Part shown: positions 30,442 to 39,640 of the stretch, one piece after another
Position numbering within the stretch: position 1 is the stretch's first letter
How the letters are laid out: the number at the start of each line of letters is the position of its first letter
Notes under the pieces: generated by a model
What the model saw: the letters and a program-made list of their open reading frames with translations, nothing else
Databases searched by the model: none
Told to the model about the DNA's origin: nothing
NCBI RefSeq assembly: GCF_004634425.1
Contig: NZ_SBJL01000001.1
Span: forward strand, 779,001 to 843,000
DNA: 64,000 bases
Direction of reading: 5' to 3'
Source: Vitreimonas flagellata
GTDB taxonomy: Bacteria > Pseudomonadota > Alphaproteobacteria > Caulobacterales > Aquidulcibacteraceae
Translations under genes and position numbers: made by a program

Positions 30442-31745
30442 CCCTTACTCCAGGTCCGAGCTCTGTGGCCGGATTCTTCTATCGGCATAACGTAAGGGGG
30501 CTCAGCGACAACATCGAGACGCTGAATCGCTTCCACAGCTTTCTCCAATGCTGCACGTGCACACGATTGGGTCGTGAGCACGATCGGCACGGATGGACCC
30601 TCGTGACCCGGCATTTGCAGGAAGCTCTCGATCGAAATGCTCTCGTGCGCGAGGCGATCGGACACCGCAGCCACCACGCCCGGCTTATCCTGCACCATGA
30701 GGCGCACATAGAAGCGGCCGAACTCCGCCGGCGCCGCGCGCGGCGCTTCCGCGAGCTGCGCGAGCGGACGGCCAAACGCGTAACCGCCTCGGCCTTCAGC
30801 CAGATCAAGCAGATCAGCGGCAACCGAAGCCGCCGTGGGGCCCTCGCCAGCGCCACGACCTATAAACGTAAGTTGCCCAACCGGATCAGCATCCGCCACC
30901 AACGCGTTGAGCGAGCCGCCGACATTCGCCAGCGGATGATCGAACGCAAGCAACGCCAGGCTCACATGCATCGACACCGCACTACCGTCGAACGCGCCTT
31001 TGGCGATCAGCTTGATGCGATAACCAAGCTTGCCGGCCATGCGAATGTCGGTGAGCGACACACGCTCGATGCCTTCGATGCGCACGTGCTCGTAATCAGG
31101 CCGCGAACCAAACGCGATCGCCGAGAGGATCGTGAGCTTGTGCGCCGCGTCGAAACCGCCGACGTCGGTCGTCGGATCTGCTTCGGCATAGCCAAGGCGC
31201 TGCGCATCAGCCAGCACGTCCTCGAACGAACGCCCGTTCTGCTCCATCTCGGTGAGGATGTAATTGCAGGTGCCGTTGAGAATGCCCGCGACGGCGCTCG
31301 CGCGGCAGCCGGCGAGGCTTTCTTTGACGGCCTTCACCATCGGCACACCGCCGCCCACCGCTGCCTCAAAAAGCAGCTTTGCCTCGGTGCGCTCCGAAAT
31401 CGCCGCAAGCCGCGAACCGTGCACCGCCAGCAGCGCCTTGTTCGCCGTGATCACGTGCGCGCCCCGCTCGAGCGCGGTTTCCACCGCTCGCTTTGCCGGA
31501 CCATCGGAACCGCCTATGAGCTCCACCAGCACATCAACGTCAGCGTTTGCTGCTAGCTCGACTGGATCATCGAACCATTGGAAACGCGAAATATCGACGC
31601 CGCGATTGCGCGTACGATTGCGCGCCGACACAGCCGTCACTTCCAGCCGCTCGTTCAAGCGATTGCTCTCATCGGCGAAGAGCTTCAGCAGCCCGCCGCC
31701 GACAGTGCCCAGGCCCGCCACGCCTACGCGGAGTTTTTTCGTCAT
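30438..31745 (-). CDS. hom: Homoserine dehydrogenase
   Basis: A 435-residue protein with an N-terminal NAD(P)-binding motif VGVAGLGTVGGGLLKLFA, the catalytic domain signature with GGGVPMVKAVKESLAG (about 140-155) and AGILNGTCNYILTEME, and a C-terminal ACT domain (about 345-430: FYVRLMVQDKPGVVAAVSDR), the usual feedback-binding domain. It reduces aspartate semialdehyde to homoserine, the branch to threonine and methionine. It starts four bases after the stop of the aminotransferase gene and is coupled to glpX. Confidence 0.95.
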   Translation of the reverse strand: MTKKLRVGVAGLGTVGGGLLKLFADESNRLNERLEVTAVSARNRTRNRGVDISRFQWFDDPVELAANADVDVLVELIGGSDGPAKRAVETALERGAHVITANKALLAVHGSRLAAISERTEAKLLFEAAVGGGVPMVKAVKESLAGCRASAVAGILNGTCNYILTEMEQNGRSFEDVLADAQRLGYAEADPTTDVGGFDAAHKLTILSAIAFGSRPDYEHVRIEGIERVSLTDIRMAGKLGYRIKLIAKGAFDGSAVSMHVSLALLAFDHPLANVGGSLNALVADADPVGQLTFIGRGAGEGPTAASVAADLLDLAEGRGGYAFGRPLAQLAEAPRAAPAEFGRFYVRLMVQDKPGVVAAVSDRLAHESISIESFLQMPGHEGPSVPIVLTTQSCARAALEKAVEAIQRLDVVAEPPYVMPIEESGHRARTWSKG

Positions 31746-31749
31746 CGTA

Positions 31750-32946
31750 CTACTCCGCCGCCGCAGCGTTCGATTGCAGGAATTTCTTCAGATTGCGCGC
31801 GGCCTGGCGAATGCGTTGCTCATTTTCCACCAAAGCGATGCGGACGAAATTGTCGCCGTACTCGCCAAAGCCCGCGCCCGGCGCGACCGCGATCTCCGAG
31901 CCTTCCATCAAGCGCTTGGCGAACTCCACCGAGCCCAGATGCTTGAACTTCTCCGGCAGCTCCGCCCACACGAACATCGACGCGCTCGGCTTCGGCAGCG
32001 TCCAGCCCGCCTTCGCGAACGAGTCCAACAGCACATCGCGGCGCTGCTTGTAGATGTCGCGCATCTCGGCGACGCAATCTTGCGGACCATTGAGCGCGGC
32101 CGCGGCCGCGACCTGGATCGGCGTATAGGCGCCGTAATCGAGATACGATTTCACGCGCCCCAAAGCGGCGATCAACCGCTCATTGCCGAGTGCGAAGCCC
32201 ACACGGAAGCCGGCCATCGAATATGTCTTCGACAGCGTGTTCACTTCGACGGCCACATCCGTCGCGCCCGGCACCTGCAGCACGGACGGCGGCGGATCGC
32301 CTTCGAAGTAAATCTCCGAATAGGCCATGTCCGAGAGCACGAACATCTCGTGCTTCTTCGCGAACGCGACGATCTCTTTGTAGAAATCCAGATCCGCCGT
32401 CTGCGCGGTCGGGTTCGCCGGATAGCAGGTGATCAGCGCGATCGGCGGCGGCACCGAATGGCGCACAGCGCGGCCGAGCCCGCTCAGATATTGCTCCGGC
32501 GAGTGCGCTTCGACGGAGCGGATCACGCCGCCCGCCATGATGAAGCCGAACGCATGGATCGGATAAGACGGGTTCGGCGCGATGATCACATCGCCCGGCG
32601 CCGTGATCGCTTGCGCCAAGTTGGCGAAGCCTTCCTTCGAGCCCAACGTGGACACGATCTGCGTATCCGGATTGAGCTTCACGCCGAAGCGGCGCTCGTA
32701 ATAACCGGCCATCGCTTTGCGCAACCCCGGAATGCCGCGCGACGCAGAATAGCGATTGGTGCGCGGCTTACGCGCGGTCTCAACCAGCTTCTCAACAATA
32801 TGCGCCGGCACCGGCAGATCGGGGTTGCCCATGCCGAAATCGATGATGTCCACGCCCTGATTGCGCAGCCGCGCTTTCAGCTTGTTGACCTCTTCAAAGA
32901 CGTACGGGGGCAGACGGCGGATTTTGTGAAAGTCAGACGTGCTCAT
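31750..32946 (-). CDS. alaC: PLP-dependent aminotransferase (AlaC-like)
   Basis: A 398-residue fold-type I aminotransferase. Visible features: IIDFGMGNPDLPVPAHIVEK, RYSASRGIPGLRKAMAGYYE, the PNPSYPIH stretch, ALITCYPANPTAQTAD, and the PLP-binding NTLSKTYSMAGFRVG with its Lys. The sequence resembles the glutamate-pyruvate aminotransferases of the AlaC/YfdZ group; some annotations call this type LL-diaminopimelate aminotransferase, so the substrate is less sure. It precedes hom and glpX in a probable operon with amino-acid and central carbon genes. Confidence 0.85.
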   Translation of the reverse strand: MSTSDFHKIRRLPPYVFEEVNKLKARLRNQGVDIIDFGMGNPDLPVPAHIVEKLVETARKPRTNRYSASRGIPGLRKAMAGYYERRFGVKLNPDTQIVSTLGSKEGFANLAQAITAPGDVIIAPNPSYPIHAFGFIMAGGVIRSVEAHSPEQYLSGLGRAVRHSVPPPIALITCYPANPTAQTADLDFYKEIVAFAKKHEMFVLSDMAYSEIYFEGDPPPSVLQVPGATDVAVEVNTLSKTYSMAGFRVGFALGNERLIAALGRVKSYLDYGAYTPIQVAAAAALNGPQDCVAEMRDIYKQRRDVLLDSFAKAGWTLPKPSASMFVWAELPEKFKHLGSVEFAKRLMEGSEIAVAPGAGFGEYGDNFVRIALVENEQRIRQAARNLKKFLQSNAAAAE

Positions 32947-33000
32947 GGCTCAAAGGGGAATGCGGACCCGCGCGCGAGCGGATCACGTTGGGAAGTAATA

Positions 33001-33318
33001 TCAGGGCGTGTGCGACTGACGGGTCTCTTCGAGGTCGCGCTGGGCCTCTTCGAGAAACTCAGTCGGGGTTTCCGTTTGTGCGGCCGGAGCCGCTCGCGGA
33101 TTCGCCCGCACCGCTTGGCCTACCGCCAGCATCTCCGCCTCAACCGCCGCCCAATGGGCCTGGTCGACATTGGCGTCATGCGTGCGCGGCACGGCGTGCA
33201 AATCGGGATATGCTTCGTCCGCGGTCGCCGAGCGCTCGGCCAGCCAATCCGGCGTTTCGCCGGCGCTGGCGCAACCTGCGGCCATAAGGCTCGCCGCTAC
33301 GAGGATCGCTGCGCGCAT
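33001..33318 (-). CDS. Small lipoprotein
   Basis: I take the ATG at 33318 as start (MRAAILVAASLMAAGC; upstream frame is read-through from the phaC region). Lipobox AAGC with Cys16 gives a lipoprotein. The 105-residue product has a mature part with DWLAERSATADEAYPDLHAV and a C-terminal coiled-coil-like TEFLEEAQRDLEETRQ. It is encoded divergently from phaC, with 112 bases between the starts. Function unknown. Confidence 0.75.
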   Translation of the reverse strand: MRAAILVAASLMAAGCASAGETPDWLAERSATADEAYPDLHAVPRTHDANVDQAHWAAVEAEMLAVGQAVRANPRAAPAAQTETPTEFLEEAQRDLEETRQSHTP

Positions 33319-33430
33319 TCCCGTCTTCCCTTGGGCTCGATTCCGGCCCCCTTTAGGCCGGTCTATACCAGGGTTCGCCTTTGCGCCACCAGGCGAAGCG
33401 GCATTACACTCCGGCCATAGGGAGAGCGCG

Positions 33431-35443
33431 ATGACGGATGCTGACGGCGCAGAAACTGCCGCGGGGCCGGTTTCAGGGGCTGAAGCGCCCATGGACGCTG
33501 GGAGCGCCGCCGCGCCCGCCCCAAAGCCCAAGCGCAAGCGCGCCGCCAAGGCCAAACCCAAGGCGCCGTCGGCGGAAAAGCCAGCCGCGGCGGAACCCGT
33601 GGCGGCGGTGAAGACGGCGCCTGCGGCCAAGCCCCCGGTTGAAGCGCCGCCCGCGCTCAACGAAGTCATCATGGCCCAGACCGCCGAGAGCCTGGCCGCG
33701 CTCTCCGCCAATCTCACCCAGGCGATGACGCGGGCGAACCAAGTCCTCTCCACCGCCTTCATCGATCAAGCCAAAGATCCCGCGAACTGGCAGCCGGATC
33801 CGCTCGGCATGCAGATGGCGCTCAACGAAGTCTGGTCACACTTGGCCCAACAGCCAGAGACGCTGCGCGACGCGCACGCGCAGCTCTGGCAGCGTTACGC
33901 CGAGATTTGGCAAAAGCACGCCGCCTACATGCTCACCGGCAATCAGCCCGACGAAGGCCCGGTGCGCGACAAGCGCTTCAAAGATCCAGAGTGGCGTTCG
34001 AACCCGGCGTTCTCGCTGCTGCGCGAGTCCTATCTCGCGACGTCGCAATTCATCACCGACCTCGTGGAGAAAGCCGAAGGCGTCGAAGACGCCACAAAGC
34101 GCAAAGCGGTTTTCTACATCAAGCAAGCCGTCGATGCGGCCTCGCCCTCGAACTTCCTGCTGACCAATCCGGCGGCGCTCCGCGCGCTTTTCGAAACCGG
34201 CGGTGAAAGCTTGTTGAAAGGCGTCGAAAATCTCGCCGAGGATTTGAAACGCGGCGAAGGCATGTTGGCGATCTCGCAGACCGATCTCGATGCGTTCAAG
34301 GTTGGCGAGAATGTCGCGACCACGCCGGGCAAGATCGTTTTCCGCAACCGCGTGTTCGAACTGATCCAATACAATCCGACCACCGAGAAGGTGCACGAAG
34401 TCCCGCTGCTGATCTTCCCGCCCTGGATCAACAAATTTTACATCCTCGATCTACAGCCGAAGAATTCGATGATCCGCTGGCTCTTGGATCAGGGCCACAC
34501 CGTGTTCGTCGTCTCCTGGGTAAATCCCGGCGAGGACATGGCCGAGGTCGGCTTCGAAGATTACATGCGCGAGGGCATTTATGACGCCGTCGAAGCCGTC
34601 ACGAAAGCCGCCAACGTCGATCGTATGAATACGGTCGGCTATTGCGTCGGCGGCACGTTGCTTTCGGCAACGCTCGCCCACATGGCCAAGAAGGGCGACA
34701 AGCGCATCCAGAGCGCTACCTTCTTCGCCTCTCAAGCCGATTTCAAATATGCGGGCGATCTTCTCGTCTTCTCCGACAACGAGGGCATCAAATTCCTCGA
34801 AGGCGAGATGGATCAGCACGGCGGCGTGCTGAGCGCGCAGACGATGGCCAACACCTTCAACGCGCTGCGCTCGAACGACCTCGTCTGGAATTACGTGGTC
34901 GACAATTATTATATCGGCAAGCAGCCCCCGCCGTTCGATCTGCTCTTTTGGAACGCCGATCAAACGCGCATGCCGAAAGCGCTGCACCTCTTCTATCTGC
35001 GCAAATTTTATCGCGACAACGCGCTGACCGAAGGCAAGATGACGCTTCTAGGCGAGAAGCTCTCGCTCAAGGACGTGACCATCCCGATCTTCATGCAGAG
35101 TTCAAAGGAAGATCACATCGCCCCGGCCAAGAGCGTGTATCGCAGCGCACTCTCGTTCGGCGGCCCAGTCGAATACATTATCGCCGGCTCCGGCCACATC
35201 GCTGGAGTCATCAACCACCCCAGCGCCAACAAATATCAGTATTGGACTAACCCAAACCTCAAAGGCGCGCTCGAAGATTGGCAAGCCTTCGCCACCGAAC
35301 ACCCCGGCTCCTGGTGGCCGCATTGGGACAAATGGCTGACGCGGATCAGCGGCGACGATGTAGACGCACGCCGCCCAGGCGATGGCGAGCTACAGCCGCT
35401 CTGCGATGCGCCGGGCGAATACGTGAAGGTGCGGTCGGAGTGA
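33431..35443 (+). CDS. phaC: Class I poly(3-hydroxyalkanoate) synthase
   Basis: The ATG at 33431 follows GGAGAG; the product has 670 residues. Residues 1-85 are an unusual Ala/Pro/Lys-rich extension (KPKRKRAAKAKPKAPSAEKP). The PhaC N-terminal domain then runs to about residue 335, followed by the alpha/beta hydrolase domain with the lipase-like box GYCVGGTLL (active Cys about residue 405), Asp near 561 (EDHIAPAKS) and His near 588 (SGHIAGV). It polymerises hydroxyacyl-CoA to PHA granules. Single gene; the granule-associated partners are not in the window. It converges with argC at its 3' end (four bases between stops). Confidence 0.95.
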   Translation: MTDADGAETAAGPVSGAEAPMDAGSAAAPAPKPKRKRAAKAKPKAPSAEKPAAAEPVAAVKTAPAAKPPVEAPPALNEVIMAQTAESLAALSANLTQAMTRANQVLSTAFIDQAKDPANWQPDPLGMQMALNEVWSHLAQQPETLRDAHAQLWQRYAEIWQKHAAYMLTGNQPDEGPVRDKRFKDPEWRSNPAFSLLRESYLATSQFITDLVEKAEGVEDATKRKAVFYIKQAVDAASPSNFLLTNPAALRALFETGGESLLKGVENLAEDLKRGEGMLAISQTDLDAFKVGENVATTPGKIVFRNRVFELIQYNPTTEKVHEVPLLIFPPWINKFYILDLQPKNSMIRWLLDQGHTVFVVSWVNPGEDMAEVGFEDYMREGIYDAVEAVTKAANVDRMNTVGYCVGGTLLSATLAHMAKKGDKRIQSATFFASQADFKYAGDLLVFSDNEGIKFLEGEMDQHGGVLSAQTMANTFNALRSNDLVWNYVVDNYYIGKQPPPFDLLFWNADQTRMPKALHLFYLRKFYRDNALTEGKMTLLGEKLSLKDVTIPIFMQSSKEDHIAPAKSVYRSALSFGGPVEYIIAGSGHIAGVINHPSANKYQYWTNPNLKGALEDWQAFATEHPGSWWPHWDKWLTRISGDDVDARRPGDGELQPLCDAPGEYVKVRSE

Positions 35444-35447
35444 GGGC

Positions 35448-36383
35448 CTAAAGCCCCGCGCCCTCATCCAAGCCCAGCGCGATATTCATGTTCTGCACGG
35501 CCGCGCCACTGGCGCCTTTGCCGAGATTGTCGAGCAGCGCGACTAAGCGCGCTTCTTCATCGTGGCCGAAGACGTAGAGCTTCAATTCGTTGGTGCCGTT
35601 CAGACCTTCCGGATCAAGCGTCTTCGTCGCGCTCGCTTCTTCTAGCGACGCCACTTTGACAAAGCGCTCGCCCTCATACGCGCGCGCCAAAGCACCATGC
35701 ACGTCCGCAAGCTTTGCCTTCAGCGCCCAGAGCGGCAGCGGGACTTCGACCAGCATACCCTTCAGGTAACGCCCCACGCTCGGCGCAAAGACCGGTCCGT
35801 GCGCGAGACCGGTGTATTCGCGCATTTCCGGCGCGTGCTTGTGCTTTTGCGCCATCGCGTAAATGCGGAATGGCACGCTCGTGTGTTCTGGCGCGCCGGT
35901 GTTTTCGAACTCGGCGATCATGCTTTTGCCGCCGCCGGAATAGCCGGAGACAGCGTTGACGCTGAGCGGCCAATCGCGCGGCACGATCCCCGCCTCCACC
36001 AACGGCCGCACCAGAGCGATAAAGCCTGTCGGATAGCAGCCCGGATTGGAGATGCGCCTGGACGCAGCAATCTTGTCGCGCTGATCATTGCTCATCTCGG
36101 CAAAGCCATAGGCCCAATCCGGCGCCACGCGATGCGCAGTGGATGCATCGATCACTTTGGTCTTGCCGTTCTCGATCAGCGCCACCGCTTCCTTTGCCGC
36201 ATCATCTGGCAGGCACAGGATCACAGCGTCCGCGCTGTTCAGCAGCTTCTGGCGCTCGTCCGCATCCTTGCGCTTCTCGTGCGCGATCGAGACGAGTTCG
36301 ATGTCGCGCCTTTTCTCCAAGCGCTCGCGGATTTGCAGACCCGTCGTGCCCGCCTCGCCGTCGATGAAAACTTTTGCCGTCAT
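35448..36383 (-). CDS. argC: N-acetyl-gamma-glutamyl-phosphate reductase
   Basis: Start at the ATG at 36383 ([18 protein letters not shown]); the extended upstream frame is read-through of the terminator region. The 311-residue product has the N-terminal Rossmann part with [14 protein letters not shown], catalytic Cys in [17 protein letters not shown] (about 131-145) and the His-containing [13 protein letters not shown] region. It is the shorter ArgC type of Alphaproteobacteria. It catalyses the third step of arginine synthesis. It lies behind a terminator after rpsI, but no other promoter is obvious, so some read-through from the ribosomal operon may serve it. Confidence 0.95.
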   Translation of the reverse strand: MTAKVFIDGEAGTTGLQIRERLEKRRDIELVSIAHEKRKDADERQKLLNSADAVILCLPDDAAKEAVALIENGKTKVIDASTAHRVAPDWAYGFAEMSNDQRDKIAASRRISNPGCYPTGFIALVRPLVEAGIVPRDWPLSVNAVSGYSGGGKSMIAEFENTGAPEHTSVPFRIYAMAQKHKHAPEMREYTGLAHGPVFAPSVGRYLKGMLVEVPLPLWALKAKLADVHGALARAYEGERFVKVASLEEASATKTLDPEGLNGTNELKLYVFGHDEEARLVALLDNLGKGASGAAVQNMNIALGLDEGAGL

Positions 36384-36404
36384 ACTGCGGAATCCCAAAA
36401 CAAA

Positions 36405-36432
36405 ACGGGCGCTCCGTTTCCGAAGCGCCCGT
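36405..36432 (-). terminator. Terminator after rpsI
   Basis: On the minus strand, arms ACGGGCGCT (36432-36424) and AGCGCCCGT (36413-36405) around a ten-base loop, followed by TTTGTTTT. It lies between rpsI and argC. Confidence 0.8.
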
Positions 36433-36456
36433 CCCGAAACCAAAGTCCTGAAGCGA

Positions 36457-36951
36457 TTAGCGCTTCGAGAATTGGAAGCTCCGGCGCGCCTTCGCACGGC
36501 CATACTTTTTACGCTCGACCACGCGGCTGTCGCGGGTCATGAAGCCAGCGTGCTTCAGCGCCGGGCGCAGCGCCGGCTCGTAATCGGCCAGCGCCTTCGA
36601 AATGCCGTGACGGACCGCGCCGGCTTGGCCAGAAAGGCCCGAGCCAGTCACCGTGCAGATCACGTCGAACTCGCCTTCGCGATCGGTGATCTTAAACGGC
36701 TGGTTGATCATCATGCGCAGAACCGGGCGCGCGAAATACGCGTCGCTCGTCTTGCCGTTGATCGTGATGTTGCCCTTGCCGGGCTTCACCCAAACGCGCG
36801 CGACAGCGTTCTTGCGCTTTCCGGTGGCGTAAGCGCGGCCGAACTTGTCGACCTTCTTCTCGCGCGCGATGGCGATGTGTTCAGTGCCCGAACCCTTCGG
36901 GACGCCTGCGATTTGGCCGAGAGACTCGAAGCCTTGGGTCGTGTCGGTCAT
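36457..36951 (-). CDS. rpsI: 30S ribosomal protein S9
   Basis: A 164-residue S9 with an N-terminal extension, then [28 protein letters not shown], and the basic C-terminal [17 protein letters not shown] with the terminal Lys-Arg that reaches the P-site tRNA. It is two bases downstream of rplM. The first 35 residues ([16 protein letters not shown]) are an alphaproteobacterial-type extension. Confidence 0.97.
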   Translation of the reverse strand: MTDTTQGFESLGQIAGVPKGSGTEHIAIAREKKVDKFGRAYATGKRKNAVARVWVKPGKGNITINGKTSDAYFARPVLRMMINQPFKITDREGEFDVICTVTGSGLSGQAGAVRHGISKALADYEPALRPALKHAGFMTRDSRVVERKKYGRAKARRSFQFSKR

Positions 36952-36953
36952 GA

Positions 36954-37430
36954 TTAGCCGATCCTCGAGTTCTTGCGGTTCTTGGATTTGAAATCGATCG
37001 TCACCGGCTTTTGCGCCGCGTGCGGATGCTCCGTACCGCCGTACACATGCAGCTTCGCGAGCTGCTTGCGCGCCAGCGGACTTTCCTTCGGCATCATGCG
37101 CTCGACGGCCTTTTCCAGGACGCGCTCAGGGTGCTTGCCTTCGAGCACTTTGCCCGCGACGCGCTCCTTGATGCCGCCCGGATGGCCGGTGTGGCGATAA
37201 TAGATTTTGTCGGTCATCTTCTTGCCGGTGAAGGCGACCTTCTCAGCGTTGATGACGATCACGTTGTCGCCGGTGTCGGCGTGCGGCGTGAAATCGGCGC
37301 GATGCTTGCCACGAAGGCGCAGCGCGATGAAAGAAGCGAGGCGGCCGACCACCACGCCTTCGGCATCCACAACGATCCAGCCGTTGGTGATTTCCGAGGC
37401 CTTGGCCGAGCGCGTCGAAAGAGTGCGCAT
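36954..37430 (-). CDS. rplM: 50S ribosomal protein L13
   Basis: A 158-residue L13 with [20 protein letters not shown] (about 18-37), [20 protein letters not shown] and [14 protein letters not shown]; the C-terminal half has [20 protein letters not shown]. It is followed by rpsI with two bases between, the standard rplM-rpsI operon, and is preceded by a sigma-70-type promoter. Confidence 0.97.
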   Translation of the reverse strand: MRTLSTRSAKASEITNGWIVVDAEGVVVGRLASFIALRLRGKHRADFTPHADTGDNVIVINAEKVAFTGKKMTDKIYYRHTGHPGGIKERVAGKVLEGKHPERVLEKAVERMMPKESPLARKQLAKLHVYGGTEHPHAAQKPVTIDFKSKNRKNSRIG

Positions 37431-37460
37431 TGGAATAAGTCCTGACGAAACGAAGGCGCG

Positions 37461-37489
37461 CGTTTATTTGAGCGCCGAATTGTCGTCAA
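37461..37489 (-). promoter_or_regulatory. Promoter of rplM-rpsI
   Basis: On the minus strand: TTGACG (37489-37484), 17-base spacer, TAAACG (37466-37461), about 30 bases before the rplM ATG at 37430. It is a recognisable housekeeping-type pair; activity is not shown. Confidence 0.6.
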
Positions 37490-37503
37490 GGGGGCATGTT
37501 TTT

Positions 37504-37517
37504 CTGTTATATAACAG
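37504..37517. promoter_or_regulatory. 14-base perfect palindrome upstream of rplM
   Basis: CTGTTATATAACAG lies in the rplM/ctaA intergenic region just upstream of the rplM -35 box, in an AT-rich island of the otherwise GC-rich sequence. It may be a regulator-binding site; no regulator is identified. Confidence 0.4.
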
Positions 37518-37553
37518 TTAGATATGAGTACGGTATTATGCGATGTCGCACAA

Positions 37554-38579
37554 TTACCGCCATGCCGCCCGTGCACAGACCAGCGCCGCCATCCACAAAA
37601 TGGCCGCCCCCAGCTGGTGCAACAAGCTCGGCCAGAACGGCGAAACCATCAGAACCGTGTGAATCCCCAGCGCGACTTGCCCCAGCGTGACCAATCCTAC
37701 GGCCAAAGCCGCCCAGCGCGCCGCCCCCTGCCCGCGGATGAGGCCAACCAGCGCCAGCAGCAACGCCAGTAAGCCGACCACATAGCCCATGCTTCGGTGC
37801 AGCAAATGCTGTGTGGCGTGATCCTCAGTGAAATTGTGCCAGAGCGGTTCGAGCCCGAAGGCCGTCGACGGAATCCACTCGCCGCCAATCTTCGGCCAAT
37901 CCGCGTACGCTGGCCCGCCGTCAGAGCCTGCGAGCAGCGCGCCTAACATGATCTGCACGAACACGAACGCCATCAACACAAACGGCGCCCAGCGCGGCAG
38001 ACCAAGTTTCGAGGATTGCTTCGGCCACGCGAACGCGCCAAGCGCCACCCACAAGCCAAGCGCTAAAATCACGAACGCCATAGCCAAATGAATAGCGAGA
38101 CGGAACGGGCTCACGTCCAAGCGATCGAACAGACCGCTCGTCACCATCCACCAGCCAATCGCTCCCTGCAGGCCACCCAGCGCAAACAGCAGGATTGTCA
38201 GGCGAAAACGCCCACGCAGGCGGCCGGTGAAGAGGAAGAAAAAGAACGGCAGCGCATACACGACGCCGATCATCTTGCCCAAAAAGCGATGGCCCCATTC
38301 CCACCAATAGATGTGTTTGAACTCATCGATGGTCATGCCGTTGTTCTGCGCTTGGTATTCCATCGTGCGCTGATAGAGCGCGAATTCCTCGGCCCAGCGC
38401 ACATCGTTCAGCGGCGGTATCAGCCCCTTGAACAAATCCCATTCGGTGATCGAGAGGCCGCTATCGGTCAGCCGGGTTGCGCCGCCGACGAGGATCATCG
38501 TCAGCACCAAAGCGCACACGATCAGAAGCCAAGCGCCGACCCACGGCTCGCGCGGCGGCCAAACGTCATCGTTGGACAT
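37554..38579 (-). CDS. ctaA: Heme A synthase (COX15/CtaA family)
   Basis: A 341-residue integral membrane protein with about eight spans. Visible features include the N-terminal WLLIVCALVLTMILVGGATR, the conserved TDSGLSITEWDLFKGLIPP loop, WWEWGHRFLGKMIG (with a likely haem-ligand His), and a later GLFDRLDVSPFRLAIHLAMA with His, then a repeated second half including HLLHRSMGYVVGLLALLLA. It oxidises the haem O methyl group to give haem A for cytochrome oxidase. It sits alone between rplM and DUF2842 with no downstream partner on the same strand. Confidence 0.93.
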   Translation of the reverse strand: MSNDDVWPPREPWVGAWLLIVCALVLTMILVGGATRLTDSGLSITEWDLFKGLIPPLNDVRWAEEFALYQRTMEYQAQNNGMTIDEFKHIYWWEWGHRFLGKMIGVVYALPFFFFLFTGRLRGRFRLTILLFALGGLQGAIGWWMVTSGLFDRLDVSPFRLAIHLAMAFVILALGLWVALGAFAWPKQSSKLGLPRWAPFVLMAFVFVQIMLGALLAGSDGGPAYADWPKIGGEWIPSTAFGLEPLWHNFTEDHATQHLLHRSMGYVVGLLALLLALVGLIRGQGAARWAALAVGLVTLGQVALGIHTVLMVSPFWPSLLHQLGAAILWMAALVCARAAWR

Positions 38580-38659
38580 GCTTGCGGTCCTCTCCGTCGC
38601 TCCCCATAGAACCGGTCGAGTGCGACGGAAACGCGGCGCGCCGCCGCGCAGGGGAAGCT

Positions 38660-38863
38660 ATGAACGTACGAACCCGTAAGGCCGTCGGATGCTTCGCTTT
38701 TTTGGCGTACCTGGCGATCTATGCCCTGCTCGCGGCCTCGCTTGGCGTGGCGCTTTTCCCGATCCTGCCCGCCTGGGCCCAGCTGATCTATTACGCCATC
38801 GCCGGAATCGTCTGGATTTTCCCGCTAAAGCCGCTCTTCGGCTGGATGAACAAAGCTGAATAG
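38660..38863 (+). CDS. DUF2842 family small membrane protein
   Basis: The ATG at 38660 (MNVRTRKAVGCFAFLAYLAI) has a purine-rich GGGGAAG before it; the longer upstream frame is not protein-like. The 67-residue product has two membrane spans (about 10-30 and 40-60) and ends in FPLKPLFGWMNKAE. This fits the DUF2842 family of small alphaproteobacterial membrane proteins of unknown function. It is opposite in orientation to ctaA, with which it shares the upstream region. Confidence 0.8.
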   Translation: MNVRTRKAVGCFAFLAYLAIYALLAASLGVALFPILPAWAQLIYYAIAGIVWIFPLKPLFGWMNKAE

Positions 38864-38864
38864 C

Positions 38865-38899
38865 AAACCGCCCCGAGACCTAAGGGTTCGAGGCGGTTT
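38865..38899. terminator. Terminator between two convergent genes
   Basis: Arms AAACCGCC..GA (38865-38876) and TCGAGGCGGTTT (38888-38899) pair with a two-base bulge around an 11-base loop; TTTT follows for the + direction and AAA mirrors it for the - direction, so it can serve both the DUF2842 gene and the RcnB-like gene. Confidence 0.75.
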
Positions 38900-38920
38900 T
38901 GTCTCAGCGCTCAAGCAAGC

Positions 38921-39376
38921 TTAGTTGTTGCTGAGGATGAGACCCAAGATCACGCCAGTCGCAATGCCGACCAGCAACGTCTCACCGCGATCGGTGCGGA
39001 CGTATTGGTAGCCGCGCGGCGGCTCGCGCAGACGCTCACGGCGCCAATCGACGTTGCGATAGTGCGCGCGATAGCTCGTGGGAATCCGATCACCACGGCG
39101 CCATTGCTGATACGCAGGGCGATAGTCGCGGCGCGCTTCCTGCGCACGCGTCGGCTGGCCGCGATAGAATGTGTTGCCAAGATAAAAGCCATTGTGTTGG
39201 CGTTGATCCCAGTGCGCGTCACGGCGGTTGTCGCGGCGATCGTCACGATCATTGCGCTGGTAACCGCCATCGCCACGATGCTGCTGCGCAGACGCAGCGC
39301 TCGCGCCGATCGGGCCGGCAGCCATCAGAGCCGCCATTGTCGCGATCGCAATTTTCTTTGTGCGTTTCATGTTCAA
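38921..39376 (-). CDS. RcnB-like exported protein
   Basis: A 151-residue protein with a signal peptide (MNMKRTKKIAIATMAALMAA, cleavage near residue 30, ASA) followed by a His/Arg/Asp-rich region (residues 32-65, QRNDRDDRRDNRRDAHWDQR), a Tyr/Arg core with YRAHYRNVDWRRERLREPP (about 103-122) and GYQYVRTDRGETLLVGIATG, ending in a short hydrophobic segment. This pattern is that of small RcnB-family periplasmic proteins; some of these affect nickel/cobalt export, but the role here is not known. It is a single gene. Confidence 0.75.
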   Translation of the reverse strand: MNMKRTKKIAIATMAALMAAGPIGASAASAQQHRGDGGYQRNDRDDRRDNRRDAHWDQRQHNGFYLGNTFYRGQPTRAQEARRDYRPAYQQWRRGDRIPTSYRAHYRNVDWRRERLREPPRGYQYVRTDRGETLLVGIATGVILGLILSNN

Positions 39377-39546
39377 TGCTCCTAACCGTTCTCGAGCTTC
39401 TCGCTGTCTCGTATGTATTGAAGACTACGCGCGGCGGCTGAACTGGTTCTGAGCATGTGTTGCGAAGCATAGCGCAAGCGGCGCCATTCTGTTTCACTTC
39501 ACTCATCTGACAAAGCTCGACACAACAAATTTCGCGTTCCCACGAC

Positions 39547-39571
39547 GGAACCAAGCGCTTTATCGTGCGTT
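39547..39571 (+). promoter_or_regulatory. EcfG-type (general stress) promoter of trehalose operon
   Basis: GGAAC (39547-39551), exactly 16 bases, then CGTT (39568-39571): the GGAAC-N16/17-CGTT consensus of the alphaproteobacterial EcfG/sigT stress sigma factor. It lies 70 bases before the otsB start codon, on the coding strand of the operon. Confidence 0.8.
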
Positions 39572-39640
39572 TGCGAAACGCTGCGGGCCATGCGCGCGCG
39601 AAACCTGGGCGCAGATGCGCCTGCTTCACAAAGGATCGCC

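Noticed and set aside
31264-33420. 718-codon + strand frame opposite hom and alaC
   Set aside because: Overlaps strongly supported genes on the other strand; composition is that of a reverse frame at high GC.
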